Assembly: GCF_907164915.1 (NCBI RefSeq)
Contig: NC_061867.1
Span: forward strand, 26,946,308 to 27,010,307
Source of the DNA: Impatiens glandulifera
Lineage: Eukaryota > Streptophyta > Magnoliopsida > Ericales > Balsaminaceae
Direction of reading: 5' to 3'
DNA length: 64,000 bases
In this document: piece by piece, positions 9,257 through 19,626 of the stretch
Position numbering within the stretch: position 1 is the stretch's first letter
How the letters are laid out: each line of letters starts with the position of its first letter
Made by a program: the position numbers and the translations under genes
The notes under the pieces: model-generated
The model's database searches: none
Seen by the model: only the letters and a program-made list of their open reading frames with translations
What the model was told of the DNA's origin: nothing

Positions 9257-12200
9257 TTGGAGTGTTCAATATTTGGTCTGAACCGAATATCCGACCGAAT
9301 TCGAATTCACCAAATTGGTGAATTCGAATAAACCAAATTCAAATTTCATTTTCGGTTTTCGAATCGAATTTCAATTCAATTCGATTTCAAATACAGTTTT
9401 CGAATTGGTTTTCGAGTTCAGGTTTCAATTCGAAAACCAAACCGAAAACCGAATTTATTTTTTATTTTTAATTTTTAATTTAATTTTATTATATATTATA
9501 TAATTTATAATAAATAATATATAAATATAATATATAAATATCATCTCCTATTTTTATTCTCTAAACCTAATCGCTCTTTTTATTTTTTTAACCTAATCAC
9601 CTAATCAAATCAACCTCTTTTTATTCTTTTCAGTCGTCAACCGTCAGCCGTCAGTTCTTTAAACCTAATTTAAACATAATTCCTCTTTTTATTCTCTTAT
9701 CCTAATTAACTTTTTTATTCTTTTCAGTTAGACAACCACTAGTCGCAAGTTCTCTAAACCTAATCCTCTTTTTAATCTTTTAACCTAATCAAATAATCTA
9801 TTATATTTTTTCCGACAGTCGCCCACCTCCCTCCCTATTCAAATAAACCCTTCACGTCAGCCGCCACCTCCATCTCTCATCTCTTTCATTCTTTCCTTTT
9901 TTCATGCAACTTGCTTGATCTACTCTTTCAAACACTACAAGTTAAAGTTACCAAATCAAAATAATCTTTCTAAGGTAATTCTATAAATTATTCCTTCAAC
10001 TTTACAAATATACTAATTACCATATGTTTTTGTTTTGTTCATCTACTAAATCTATTATATTTTTATTTTGATGATATTCTTATGTTGTTGTATATTTTAT
10101 ATTTCTATTTGTATATTTTCATTATTTAGGTAAATAAGATGTCTGAACAAAACGAAAGTGAAGGTTTAAGAGGAGAAGGTCAAGAATCTACTAGAGAAAG
10201 TTTCTTTACTTTGCTTACCGGAAAGCGTAAAGAATATAACAAAAGGTCAGTGGTTTGGCAACATTTTTTAGAATTTCTTGATAGTGAAGGTAAAAAAAAG
10301 TACAAGTGCAATTATTGTAACAAAGAGTATAATTGTGCAACTAAATCATGTGGGACTTCTACTTTGTTAACCCATATGAAATCTTGTCCACTAAATCCTA
10401 TGAATAAAACTTCAAGCCAAAGACATTTAACATTAAATACTTCAATAAATGGAGAAACTAGGGAATAAAATGTTAATTTATTATCTTGGAAGTTTAATTA
10501 ACAAACTTCTAGGAAGTCTATAGTTGAGATGATTATTATTGATGAACTTCCATTTAAGTTTGTTGAAAATACTTGTTTTAGACGATGTATGAAAACTTGT
10601 CAGCCTTCACGTGTTGTGCCATCTAGAAGTACTATGACTAGGGATTGTTATCAACTATTTATGGATGAAAAGGCTAAACTTAAACAGACAACTCTTAGAG
10701 TTAGTTTGACGACGGATACTTGGACATCTTTGCAAAAGATTAATTACATGTGTCTCACTACACATTTTATTGATAAAGATTGGAAATTGCATAAAAAGGT
10801 GTTAAATTTCCATCATATATCAAGTCATAAAGGTCAAGATATTGGAATAGCTATCGAATTATGCTTGGTTGATTGGGGTTTACGCAATGTGTTTACTGTT
10901 ACAGTTGATAATGCAAGCTCTAATGATGTTGCAATTGAATATTTGAAAAGAAAATGTGCTAGTTAGGGGGGACTTTGTGTTTTACAAGGCAAATGGTTGC
11001 ATGTTAGATGCATTGCTCATATCATAAATTTAATTGCACAAGATGGCTTAAAAGAAGCTAATGACTCTGTTGAAAGAGTTAGGGCAGCAATTAAATATGT
11101 GAGGCAATCTCCATCTAGATTGAAAAAATTTATGAGATTTGCAGATTTAGAAAAATGTGATTGTAACAAATCATTGTGTTTGGATGTCCCAACAAGATGG
11201 AATTCTACTTATTTGATGTTGAGTGTGGGGTTGATGTATGAGAAAGCTTTTGAGAGGTTATTTTTGGAGGATGATTATTATAGAGATGATCTTATAAAAC
11301 ATGGTCCCGGGGTTCCGACTAGTTACGATTGGAAACATGTTAAGAGTCTCTCTATTTTCTTTCGAAATTTTTATCTTTTCACTTTAAAGGTTTCTGGTTC
11401 AAAATATATTACTGCCAGTACATACTTGGATGATATTTTTGGGATTTATGGAGTATTGAAAGAATATTTGTCACATGAAGATGATGACTTTAGAAATATG
11501 GCAGTAAAGATGAAGAAAAAATTCGATAAATATTGGGGGAATGTAGAGAAGTTTAATATGTTGGTTTTCATTGCTTGTGCATTTGATCTTAGGCACAAAT
11601 TTGACTATTGTGAAATTGTTCTTTGCAATATGTATGGTGAAGAGGAAGGTAAGAAGATTACTGAAATTGTGAAGAGTGCCTTATATGAACTATTTATTAA
11701 TTATAAGAGAATTCATTCCAGAACTGTTGGATCTTCATCTTCCATTTTAGTTTTTGAATCTGCTTTAATTGCTCAAAGTTCTTTTGAGGTTGATAATGAT
11801 GTTGATTCTATGATAAAAAATAAGACAAAAAAATTTGGCTGAATTAAAAAAGAGAAAAACATCAAGTGGAGTAACTAGGGATACTAAGTTAGAGTTGGAT
11901 AGATATTTAACCTAGGATGATGAAGAAGATAAATGTATACTTGAGAATTCATCCTTTAGTCTTTTGGATTGGTGGAAGAAAGAGAGTCCAGCGTTTCCTG
12001 TATTGTCATTACTTGCTTGTGATATTTTAGCTATTCCAGTTTCTACAGTTGCTTCGGAGTCGGTCTTTAGTATCGGAGGAAGAATTCTTGATGCATTTAG
12101 GAGTTCTTTAACTCCAAAAATTGCACAAGAATTGATATGTGGACAAAATTGGATTCGTTCTTGTGAATCTCCAATAAACATATTAGAAAACATGGAGGAG

Positions 12201-12709
12201 CTTGAAAATTTTGAACAAGGTAATTTTTTTATTATTTCTTATTTAATTACTAATATATTTTATAAGTTGTATAATATATTTGTTTTTTCAATTTATTGCA
12301 GAATTGAAACAATCGATATCGGAGTCCAATGAGGTTGATGTTTAGTTAAACATCTAAATTTAGGTGGCCAAAGAATGATGATGTGATGATTTATGTTTAG
12401 TTGATGTTTTATTTAATGATGGATTATATTTTAAATATGATAAGTATGATATAATAATTTATGTAATTTGTTGTTATGTTATTTATTTGTTTTTTTATAA
12501 TTTAATTGAAAAAATATCAAATTTGGTTTTAATTATAATAATTCGAATTCAAAATTTAGAAATAAAAAAAAGATTGAATTCGGTTCGAATTCGAACCGAA
12601 AAATTGAATTCGAATTCGGTTCGATTTTAATAAAAAAAAATTCGAATTCGGTTCAGTTTTCGAATTGGCTAAAAAGAATTCGAAGAACCCGAACCGATGA
12701 ACACCCATA
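9257..12709 (+). mobile_element. hAT-superfamily DNA transposon, 3.45 kb
   Basis: Bounded by TCAAAGAC duplications, with short imperfect terminal inverted repeats (TTGGAGTGTTCA at the left, TATGGGTGTTCA read inward from the right). Both subterminal zones (about 9280-9460 and 12535-12690) are dense in GAATTCGAATTCGG/CCGAATTCGAATTC-type repeats, probably transposase-binding sites. It carries a decayed BED-finger transposase on the plus strand. It sits in, and is opposite in direction to, the copia pol gene, so it inserted later. Confidence 0.9.
10139..12345 (+). pseudogene. hAT transposase (BED zinc finger, RICESLEEPER-like), broken
   Basis: Order along the protein: a BED-type finger at about residues 50-80 (YKCNYCNKEY...STLLTHMKSC), then the RNase H-like catalytic region with LTTDTWTSLQKINYMCLTTH and TVDNASSNDVAI, then MHVRCIAHIINLIAQDGLKE and LDVPTRWNSTYLML. 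A C-terminal dimerisation domain follows (LDWWKKESPAFPVLSLLACD and ASESVFSIGGRILDAFRSSL). Stops lie at 10466-10468, just beyond it, and at 10964. A frameshift in an A-run near 11830 and a further stop near 11910 break the rest. A likely 3' intron (12220-12301, GT-AG) joins to a last short exon ending at TAG 12343-12345. The protein would cut and paste the element; this copy cannot make it. Confidence 0.88.
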
Positions 12710-12717
12710 TCAAAGAC
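12710..12717. repeat. Right target-site duplication of the hAT element
   Basis: TCAAAGAC, identical to 9249-9256. Confidence 0.8.
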
Positions 12718-13955
12718 TATATGATATGATTCTTCAACAGTTAGAGTTCAATTATTATACACTCTATAAGCTTTACTAACTGAAGAATAATCTAACATAA
12801 TTCCAATATCTTCCTTAGCATCAAACGCGACCAAATGATTTTTCTCAGTGTTATGAATAAAACACTTACATCCAAATATCTAAAAATATGACACTTTAAG
12901 AACTCTTCCATAAAATATTTCGTAAGGTGTTTTATTAAAATGTTTGTTAATTATTGACCTGTTTTGAGTGTAACATGTTGTGTTTATGGTCTCTGCTCAA
13001 AATATTTGAGAGACACCTGATTCAGCTAGCTTGGATCTCGCTGCTTCCTTCCATTTTGTTGTGGAGTTCTAACACTAGACAACTTGTGTCTAATACCAGA
13101 CTCCTCAAGGTAGGAAGACGAGGACAGTCGTCTGTTGGCGAACTCGGTTTCCCGATCACTTCTAATTTTTATAACACTTAAAGATTTTCCGTTTTGAAGT
13201 CTTCTAAGGATCTTAATCAAATTCTCAACAGTCTGATCCTTAGAATCAAAAAATATAACCCATGTAAATCTTAAAAAATCATCAATCATGACAAGGGTGT
13301 ATCTCTTTCCTCCCAAACTATTTACTGGAATTGGACCGAAGAGGTCCGTGTGTAATAATTCTAGGCATAGGTCGGATTGAGAATTCCCTTACTTTTACAA
13401 GTTGATCTGACCTGTTTGCCCAATTGGAAAGCATGACAGACCTTGTCTTTTGAAAACTTTAATTTTGGCATTCCAGAAACTAAATCATTTGCACAAATGT
13501 TGTTAATGGTTTTAAAACTAAGATGGTTTAATCTTTTATGCCATAGCCAATTTTGATCATTTTTGGCTACCATGCATAAAGGATCAACCGTCTTGTTTTT
13601 TCAATTCATTTTGTAAGAATTACCTACTCTGTTTCCGGTCAGCAAGGTGTTACCCTGCTGAACCATAACTGGGCAGGCATGTTTTTTAAAATCAATAGTA
13701 TAGCCATTGTCACACATCTGACTGATAATAATTAGGTTGTAGCACAGGTTTTAAACAAGTAGCACGTTATTGATGGTTAGGTTAACATGGATAATCTTAT
13801 CCTTACCCACAATCTTACCCTTGTTGTTATCACTAAAAGTGATCTTAGGCCTAGTCTATTTCGTCACTTCGGTTAGAAGCCGTCTATCTCCAATCATGTG
13901 TTTGGAACATCCGTTGTCCAAGTACCAGACAAATTCTTCCAAACAGCTGATCTGA
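12718..13955 (-). pseudogene. copia pol: protease remnant, GAG-pre-integrase and integrase
   Basis: On the minus strand, from high to low coordinate: a protease-region remnant near 13900 that still reads like the WYLDxGCSKHM zone out of frame; GAG-pre-integrase with LWHKRLNHLSFKTINNI (13573-13361); and integrase with YTLVMIDDFLRFTWVIFF and IRSDRETEF, then SGIRHKLSSVRTPQQNG (13316-13026). These correspond to the first two catalytic Asp regions of the DDE integrase. The segment that should hold the catalytic Glu after QQNG is garbled. The frame picks up again with KTPYEIFYGR and IFGCKCF before the hAT insertion. Multiple stops make it non-functional. Confidence 0.8.
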
Positions 13956-14009
13956 TGTACCTACAAAGAAAAATATTTACTACTTGTGGTACGCACATTC
14001 AATTGGGTC

Positions 14010-14640
14010 CATGGTTAATCAGTTCCTTAGAATCCATATTTGGGTTATTTTGATGGATTTCCCATTTTGTGTAGTTAATAATGCGTATGATTTGGGCTTG
14101 GCAGACATCTTCCTGCCAGCTGCTGATCCGTTAACTTTAGAGGATGATTTTTGTCTAAAACTCTCTAACTTCTTGTCAGGTTTTGGTTTGCCTGACTTGT
14201 TGGCTGCCCTCTTCATGGGATTCAACCAACTTTCAATTGGCTTAACATAAGTGATCCCATCCTTTATAGTTAGATCTTCACAACTGGGATCAGTTCCTTT
14301 GTTAGTTAAATGTCCATTGACAGACTTATAGATTTAAGTTCGCCTTTCACCAGTTTCAAATTTTTCGATGACTTGTCTGGGCTGCCATTGTCATATCATA
14401 AACCGGATTTAAATCCAGTAGGCCTCAACAGACTGATCTGATGTCTGACTACATTCTCAGACTTCGTCCAGGAACTGACCACATAGGTCAAACGTTGGTT
14501 TTCAGAAAAAAAATGTTTGAATCTTTTCTTTGAGCTTCTCATTCTCAGATAAGAGCTCAGCCATTTTGTTTTCAAAATCTTTCGATTCAGAAGTTTGAGA
14601 TGAAGAGATATTATTAGTTTCATTTTTTAATCTCATCTCA
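14010..14640 (-). pseudogene. copia gag, C-terminal tail
   Basis: The minus strand at 14225-14019 encodes a Lys/Ser-rich segment ending KPKSYALLTTQNGKSIKITQ and then a stop. This matches the gag ends at 58700-58800 and at 1-127. Upstream (14623-14396) is a piece with LTYVVSSWTKSENVVRHQIS, matching the NYVVNAWIRSGEAVKYQIS region of the plus-strand gag. The in-phase TGA after GPN is kept here too. Frames are broken. Confidence 0.7.
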
Positions 14641-14854
14641 TTGAAGGAGTCTGACAACTTCTTGTACTCAATGACCATGTCATTGAGTGCAACAGTTAAG
14701 TCATCTCTTGTGAATTCTTCTAGAGTGAATTCAAATACCTCATAGTCGTTTTACATGAAGCAAGTAACAACTTCATCATCACTGTCGCTGGATGAAGAGT
14801 CGTCTGAATCTTTTCGGCCCACCCTGCTTTGTTTGCAACAGCCATCCAAGTCTT

Positions 14855-15826
14855 CTACTCCTTGTTCTTCTTATCATCCTTCCTCTTGTCATCCCGCTTT
14901 GGCTTTCTGATTTCAGCCCTGAACTGTCCTAATTTGTCACAGTTGAAACACTTCAAGTTAGTCTTATAATCACTCTTATTATTATTATTATTTGAATAGC
15001 TTGAGTTATGATTGCTCTTCTTCATGAATTTTCCAAATTTCTTCATGAAGAGAGTCATGGCATCGCTTCTGATTTGCTCAGCACCAGCTTTCACAACAAC
15101 TGTAGCGGTTGGTGGCTCCTCAGCAATCACCAACGCCTTGGTTGAGATGGATGATGTGGATGACTCTTCTTCGTTCATATAGTTTATCTCAAATTTATAG
15201 GCCTTCATATCGACAAATAGATCATGTAGTTCCATCATGTTGAGGTCTTTGGACTCCCTCATGACCATCGTCTTTATATCCCATTCTCTAGGCAGAGCAT
15301 AGAAATTTTTGATTGCAACTTATCTATTGCTGTAAGTTTTACCTAGTTTGGAGAGATCAACGATGATCTTACTGAACCTTTCATCGAATTCATTGATCTT
15401 CTCTCTGGGATGCATCTCGATGCTGTCGAATTGCTGAGTGGCAACCATGATTTTGTTTTCTTTGGTTTGCTCATTGCCCTCACACAGTTGGACCAACCGC
15501 TCCTAAATTTCTTTGGCAAAGGTGCATGTGGTGATCTTATTGAACATGTTATCGTCTAGTGTCTTATAGAGGATGTCTTTTTCCATGTTATCGAGGTTGT
15601 TCTTCCTATTATCTTCGGCTTTCCACTCTGACCATGGTTTCTCCTTCATCTCAGGAGTACCATCGGGGGTAGTAGTGGAACTGGCCTTCATTATCTTTAT
15701 TGGGTCATCAGTGATGACATACCATATGTCATTATCGAGAGCAGCCAAATACGCCTGCATTCTTAGCTTCCAGTTATCATAGTTTTCCCTAAAGAACATT
15801 GGGATTCTGTTGATAATGGTAGACAT
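14855..15826 (-). pseudogene. copia gag, N-terminal and zinc-knuckle part
   Basis: Starts MSTIINRIPMFFRENYDNWK at 15826, the typical copia gag start. It continues through DILYKTLDDNMFNKI to a TAG at 15503-15505. The frame then continues as CEGNEQTKENKIMVATQQFD and, after another stop near 15317, MVMRESKDLNMMELHDLFVD. The zinc knuckle is CFNCDKLGQFRAEIRKPKR, so the CCHC box has lost its His and its last Cys. Gag forms the particle and binds element RNA; this copy is inactive. It is a homologue of the gag at 57079-58800. Confidence 0.85.
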
Positions 15827-16434
15827 GATTGAGGAGTCTGATGGTGATTGAGAATAGAAAATCTGGCTCTAACACTACTTGTTAGGATTAATGTCGATTA
15901 TAGAGACGGAAGTCTGACTATAGTCGATAGCTTTTGACTTTCGATTCGATGTTAATCATGTGAAGGATTAAGATCTGTTTCTATTCATCACAAATCTTCG
16001 CAAGTTTTTGAACAAGTTTAAGTGTAGAACAATTTGCTGGATTTCAAGCGTCAGATAAAAGAATGAAAAGAGCGGAAAGAAAATAACACATGGCGTTTTT
16101 ATGGATGTTCGGAGATAAAAACTCCTACGTCACCACTTCTTTCTCAACAAGAAAGATATTCACTAGAAAAATTTGATTTATACAGCAACTACACAAACCC
16201 AGTCAGAAAACACAAGACTTAACAACCGCCTACTTCTGAACTTCTAACTAACTCTCTGTTGAACAGAACAACCTCTGTTCAACTTACAATATTGAGATTT
16301 CACACAAAAAAGACAGTAGCAGGGAGAGTGAGCACAACACTTGATAGTTTTTAATTCTTGCACTTGTGTTCGTATGATGATCGAATTGATAAAGAGTGCA
16401 AAAACTGAGAGATTCACCCGTTGCCCTTGAATGA

Positions 16435-16446
16435 CTATTTATACTT
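16435..16446 (-). promoter_or_regulatory. TATA box of the copia LTR
   Basis: The minus strand reads AAGTATAAATAG. The position between the repeat array and the transcribed R region fits the U3 promoter. Confidence 0.6.
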
Positions 16447-16764
16447 AAATCACACCAACAGTCGAATCTTCCTTTTGGACATGTGTCATCTAACCGTTGG
16501 AAGGACACCAATAGTACGAGATAGTACAGTATAGATATATTCGTTGGGATCCTGACAGTACTAGAATGTTAGTGCACCAAATATTCTCTGAGTTCGGGTT
16601 GTACTGGAATAGTACAACGCGGGAAATTTGAATTCTGGCGTACGTGGCAATTGTTCATTTGTTGTTGAGATGACTTTTAGACTGCTAATAACGAACATGG
16701 CTGATGAGCTGGATAGATAGTCATATGCTTTCTTCAGATGGCTGTTGAAGCAATGCATCAGACG

Positions 16765-17470
16765 CTTCTTCAGATTGACACGTCTAAAAAAGTTAGACGA
16801 CGTCTATATGCGCATTACTTCATACCACATCTAAAGTAATTAGACGACGTCTATATACGCATTACTTCAGACCACATCTAAATTAATTAGACAACGTCTA
16901 TATGCGCCTTACTTCAGACCACGTCTAAAGTAATTAGACGATGTCTATATGCGCATTACTTCAGACCACGTCTAAAATAATTAGACAACGTCTATATACG
17001 CATTACTTCAGACCAAATCTAAAGTAATTAGACGACGTCTATATACGCATTATTTCCGACCACGTCTAAAGTAATTAGACGACGTCTATATGCGCCTTAC
17101 TTCACACCACGTCTATACGCGCCTTACTTCAGACCACGTCTAAAGTAATTAGACGACGTCTATATACGCATTACTTCAGACCACGTCTAAAATAATTAGA
17201 CGACGTCTATATGCGCCTTACTTCAGACCACGTCTAAAGTAATTAGACGACGTCTATATGCGAATTATTTCAGACCACGTCTAAAGTGATTAGACGACGT
17301 CTATTTGCGCTTCAGACAACATCTAAAGTAATTAGACGACGTCTATATGCGCATTACTTCAGACCACGTCTAAAGTAATTAGACAACGTCTACTTGCGCT
17401 TTACTTCAGACCACGTCTAAAGTAATTAGACGACGTCTATATGCGCATTACTTCAGACCACGTCTGAAGA
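16765..17470 (-). repeat. 47-bp palindromic minisatellite in the copia LTR
   Basis: About 14 units of roughly 47 bp each carry TTAGACGACGTCTA and CAGACCACGTCTAAAG, separated by TATGCGCATTACTT. One unit is shortened near 17100. The AGACGT core is the same as in the 26-bp arrays at 4449, 55590 and 63697, but unit length and order differ. Confidence 0.9.
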
Positions 17471-17650
17471 GACATACTTCTTTAGATCTGTACCTGCACA
17501 AAAACAAATTACCAAACTTAATTTTTGTTCAAGTCACAACTTAGTTTTTATTTAAACCTCATCATCAAAATTATGTTGTACTTATTTTTTTAAGATAATT
17601 AATTATTTCTTAATTAATTTTCTCTTTTTTTTATTTAACTTAATCCAACA

Positions 17651-19500
17651 ATGCTCCCACTGTTTCAGTAGTGCCTCCTTGGTGACTGAGAAAAATACAC
17701 AATTTTTTCCTATATAGTCCTAGCAATTACAGTTTTTCATTCTTGAACGCATTTATCCTTCACTTTAGAGAGAAATTTAAATTTAAAAGGAGAGTTGAGA
17801 ATATCAACTTTTGTTTTAAACTCACCAAGTAAATTTGACATTTATATTTTGTTTGTTCTTCTATTTTCTTTTCTGCATTCTTTTTTCATACTTCATTAAT
17901 CTTCTAGCTGGAATTGCTTTTGATTGTATAGGTCTTTGATTTTGGAACTTCATAAGCTCCCTCATTGTTTTCACAGACCAGTTAGCTATCTTTTAATATT
18001 CTTCCTTTTCAGTAAATTTCAATCCTGAAAGTAGTGTAAATTCAATTGGATATTGATTTGCTAGATTTTATCTTTATTGAGCACAATCTCTCATTTTTTG
18101 CATACATTAGTAAATTTGTGATTTAATTTTTAAACCCGAAGAGATTTGATCTTTCGTTATACCCAACCCTCCATATTCCATCATTTTCACTTGTTTTTCT
18201 GTTTAAACTTCACCAAAACTTTGAACTTTAACTAGTTATTTACCTTTATTATTTCCTTAAATAGTTTTATGTACATTTTTCTTTGTTTTCTTGTTGATTT
18301 CATGGTTCAGCAACATCCTTTGTACCTTTCAAATCAATTCTTGAACTTCCTTTACCTATTTGTTTTTTTCTTCCTTCCCATTATTATATAATAATGGAAT
18401 TACGCAGATCATACAGAACAATGTAATACAGAGAATACCCTGTGCAATAGAGTAGGATCCGATCCGCGACCAACCTTAATCGATCGCAGACACTCTGTAT
18501 CATGTGCAATAGAGTAGGATCCGAACCGCGACCAACCTTAATCGATCGCAGACAAAGACTTCGTGATCATTTTCTCAACCTTGTTCAAACCCTAGCCAAT
18601 GTTTCATGATTTCGCAATTTATACCCATAGATAATTTTTCCCGATGTGTCGAACGATCGTAACTCCAACTATGTTTCCCGTAACCGACTACCAAATCAAC
18701 CAACTGAATTTCGCGCGACGTGCCGAGATTCCTCTTCAATCTTTTAATAATAGCTCACAGGATATACTCAATCTTCTAATAATAGCTCCAGGATATGCTC
18801 AATATATTTACTGTATATATGATCAATACTAGAAAATTTGGACGATAAAAAAGAACTCTGAGCGGCTGAAAGAAACTCTTTTCTTAAAAAAATGGCGTAG
18901 TAGCACCATTGAATGTTTCTGTTTCTTAAAATTTAACTGTTTTGTTAAATAAATTGATTACTAAAAATAATTTTAAAGGGAAGAATATATATAACCAATT
19001 TTGTATTATAATTTTATAATACTATCATTTTAGCACTATTTATAAAATAAAATAAATAAATGATCTACTATATCATATATTAGTGTAACAACCCATAATA
19101 GCTTCTTATTTCAATCTACATTCAATAAAAGATAATAAACTTATGGTACAGTCTCATATATTTACCATAACTTTGGTAATCATATTAGTTAGTGATATTT
19201 TGTTTTTGACTTTAAGCTAGTGATGATGATTCACATCCCATTCAAACAAGGTTTCATTTGATGAACCCTACTCAGAAGCTAGCCAGCAGTAGCAGCTGCT
19301 CCTCTAAAATCTAGATTCAGAATAGAAGCTTGATTTGTTATGGTGGATGGATCTATCAACAACTTCCTAAAGATAAAATCATGTTGAATACATAATAGGC
19401 CAGGCAAATCCTATATATTAGATAAATTTAATTTGGATACAAACAAACAGTAATTGCATACAAAAGCTATAAAGAGTACAAGTATATATATGCCTGCAAC
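17651..19500. other. Intergenic stretch, no gene recognised
   Basis: AT-rich single-copy-looking DNA between the copia LTR and the phosphorylase 3' end. It holds a short direct duplication (18441-18553). A 62-codon open frame at 18644-18832 has no recognisable domain and I do not call it a gene. The phosphorylase 3' UTR probably occupies its right end. Confidence 0.4.
18441..18553 (+). repeat. Two-copy 51-bp direct repeat
   Basis: 18441-18491 and 18503-18553 are near-identical 51-bp units starting TGTGCAATAGAGTAGGATCC and ending CGATCGCAGAC, with an 11-bp spacer. Their GC content is higher than that of the surroundings. The origin is unknown. Confidence 0.85.
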
Positions 19501-19626
19501 AAAACACACTAAACAGCTGTTCCATAACCATGCCTGCTTCCATGACCTCATGGTCACTTAAGCCGACTTTTATGGCTTATTATTGTTATTATTTGTGAGA
19601 AAATAATGAATCCATCTTACTTGCAG

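Larger units (their letters stand above)
8193..17650 (-). mobile_element. Ty1/copia (Sirevirus-like) retrotransposon, minus strand, split by an hAT element
   Basis: Read on the minus strand: 5' LTR (17650-15880), degenerate primer-binding site, gag (from 15826), gag C-terminal tail, GAG-pre-integrase and integrase, then reverse transcriptase down to about 8195, where a CACTA terminus cuts it off. RNase H, any env-like ORF and the 3' LTR are missing. The integrase-before-reverse-transcriptase order is diagnostic of copia. An hAT element (9257-12709) interrupts pol, and the two flanks resume the same frame region. Gag resembles the gag of the non-autonomous element at 57079, so this is a relative of its possible helper, though this copy is inactive. 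Confidence 0.85.
15880..17650 (-). repeat. 5' LTR of the minus-strand copia element, 1.77 kb
   Basis: On the minus strand it starts TGTTGGATTAAG and ends TTAATCCTAACA, giving matched TG...CA ends. It contains the palindromic minisatellite (17470-16765), then a TATA box reading AAGTATAAATAG on the minus strand at about 16446-16435, then the transcribed region. An array upstream of the TATA box is the layout described for Sirevirus LTRs. The primer site next to it (about 15863-15874) is a shortened TGTTAGAGCCAG instead of TGGTATCAGAGCC. Confidence 0.8.

Noticed and set aside
18644..18832. Plus-strand open frame of 62 codons.
   Set aside because: Short, no domain, no supporting context.
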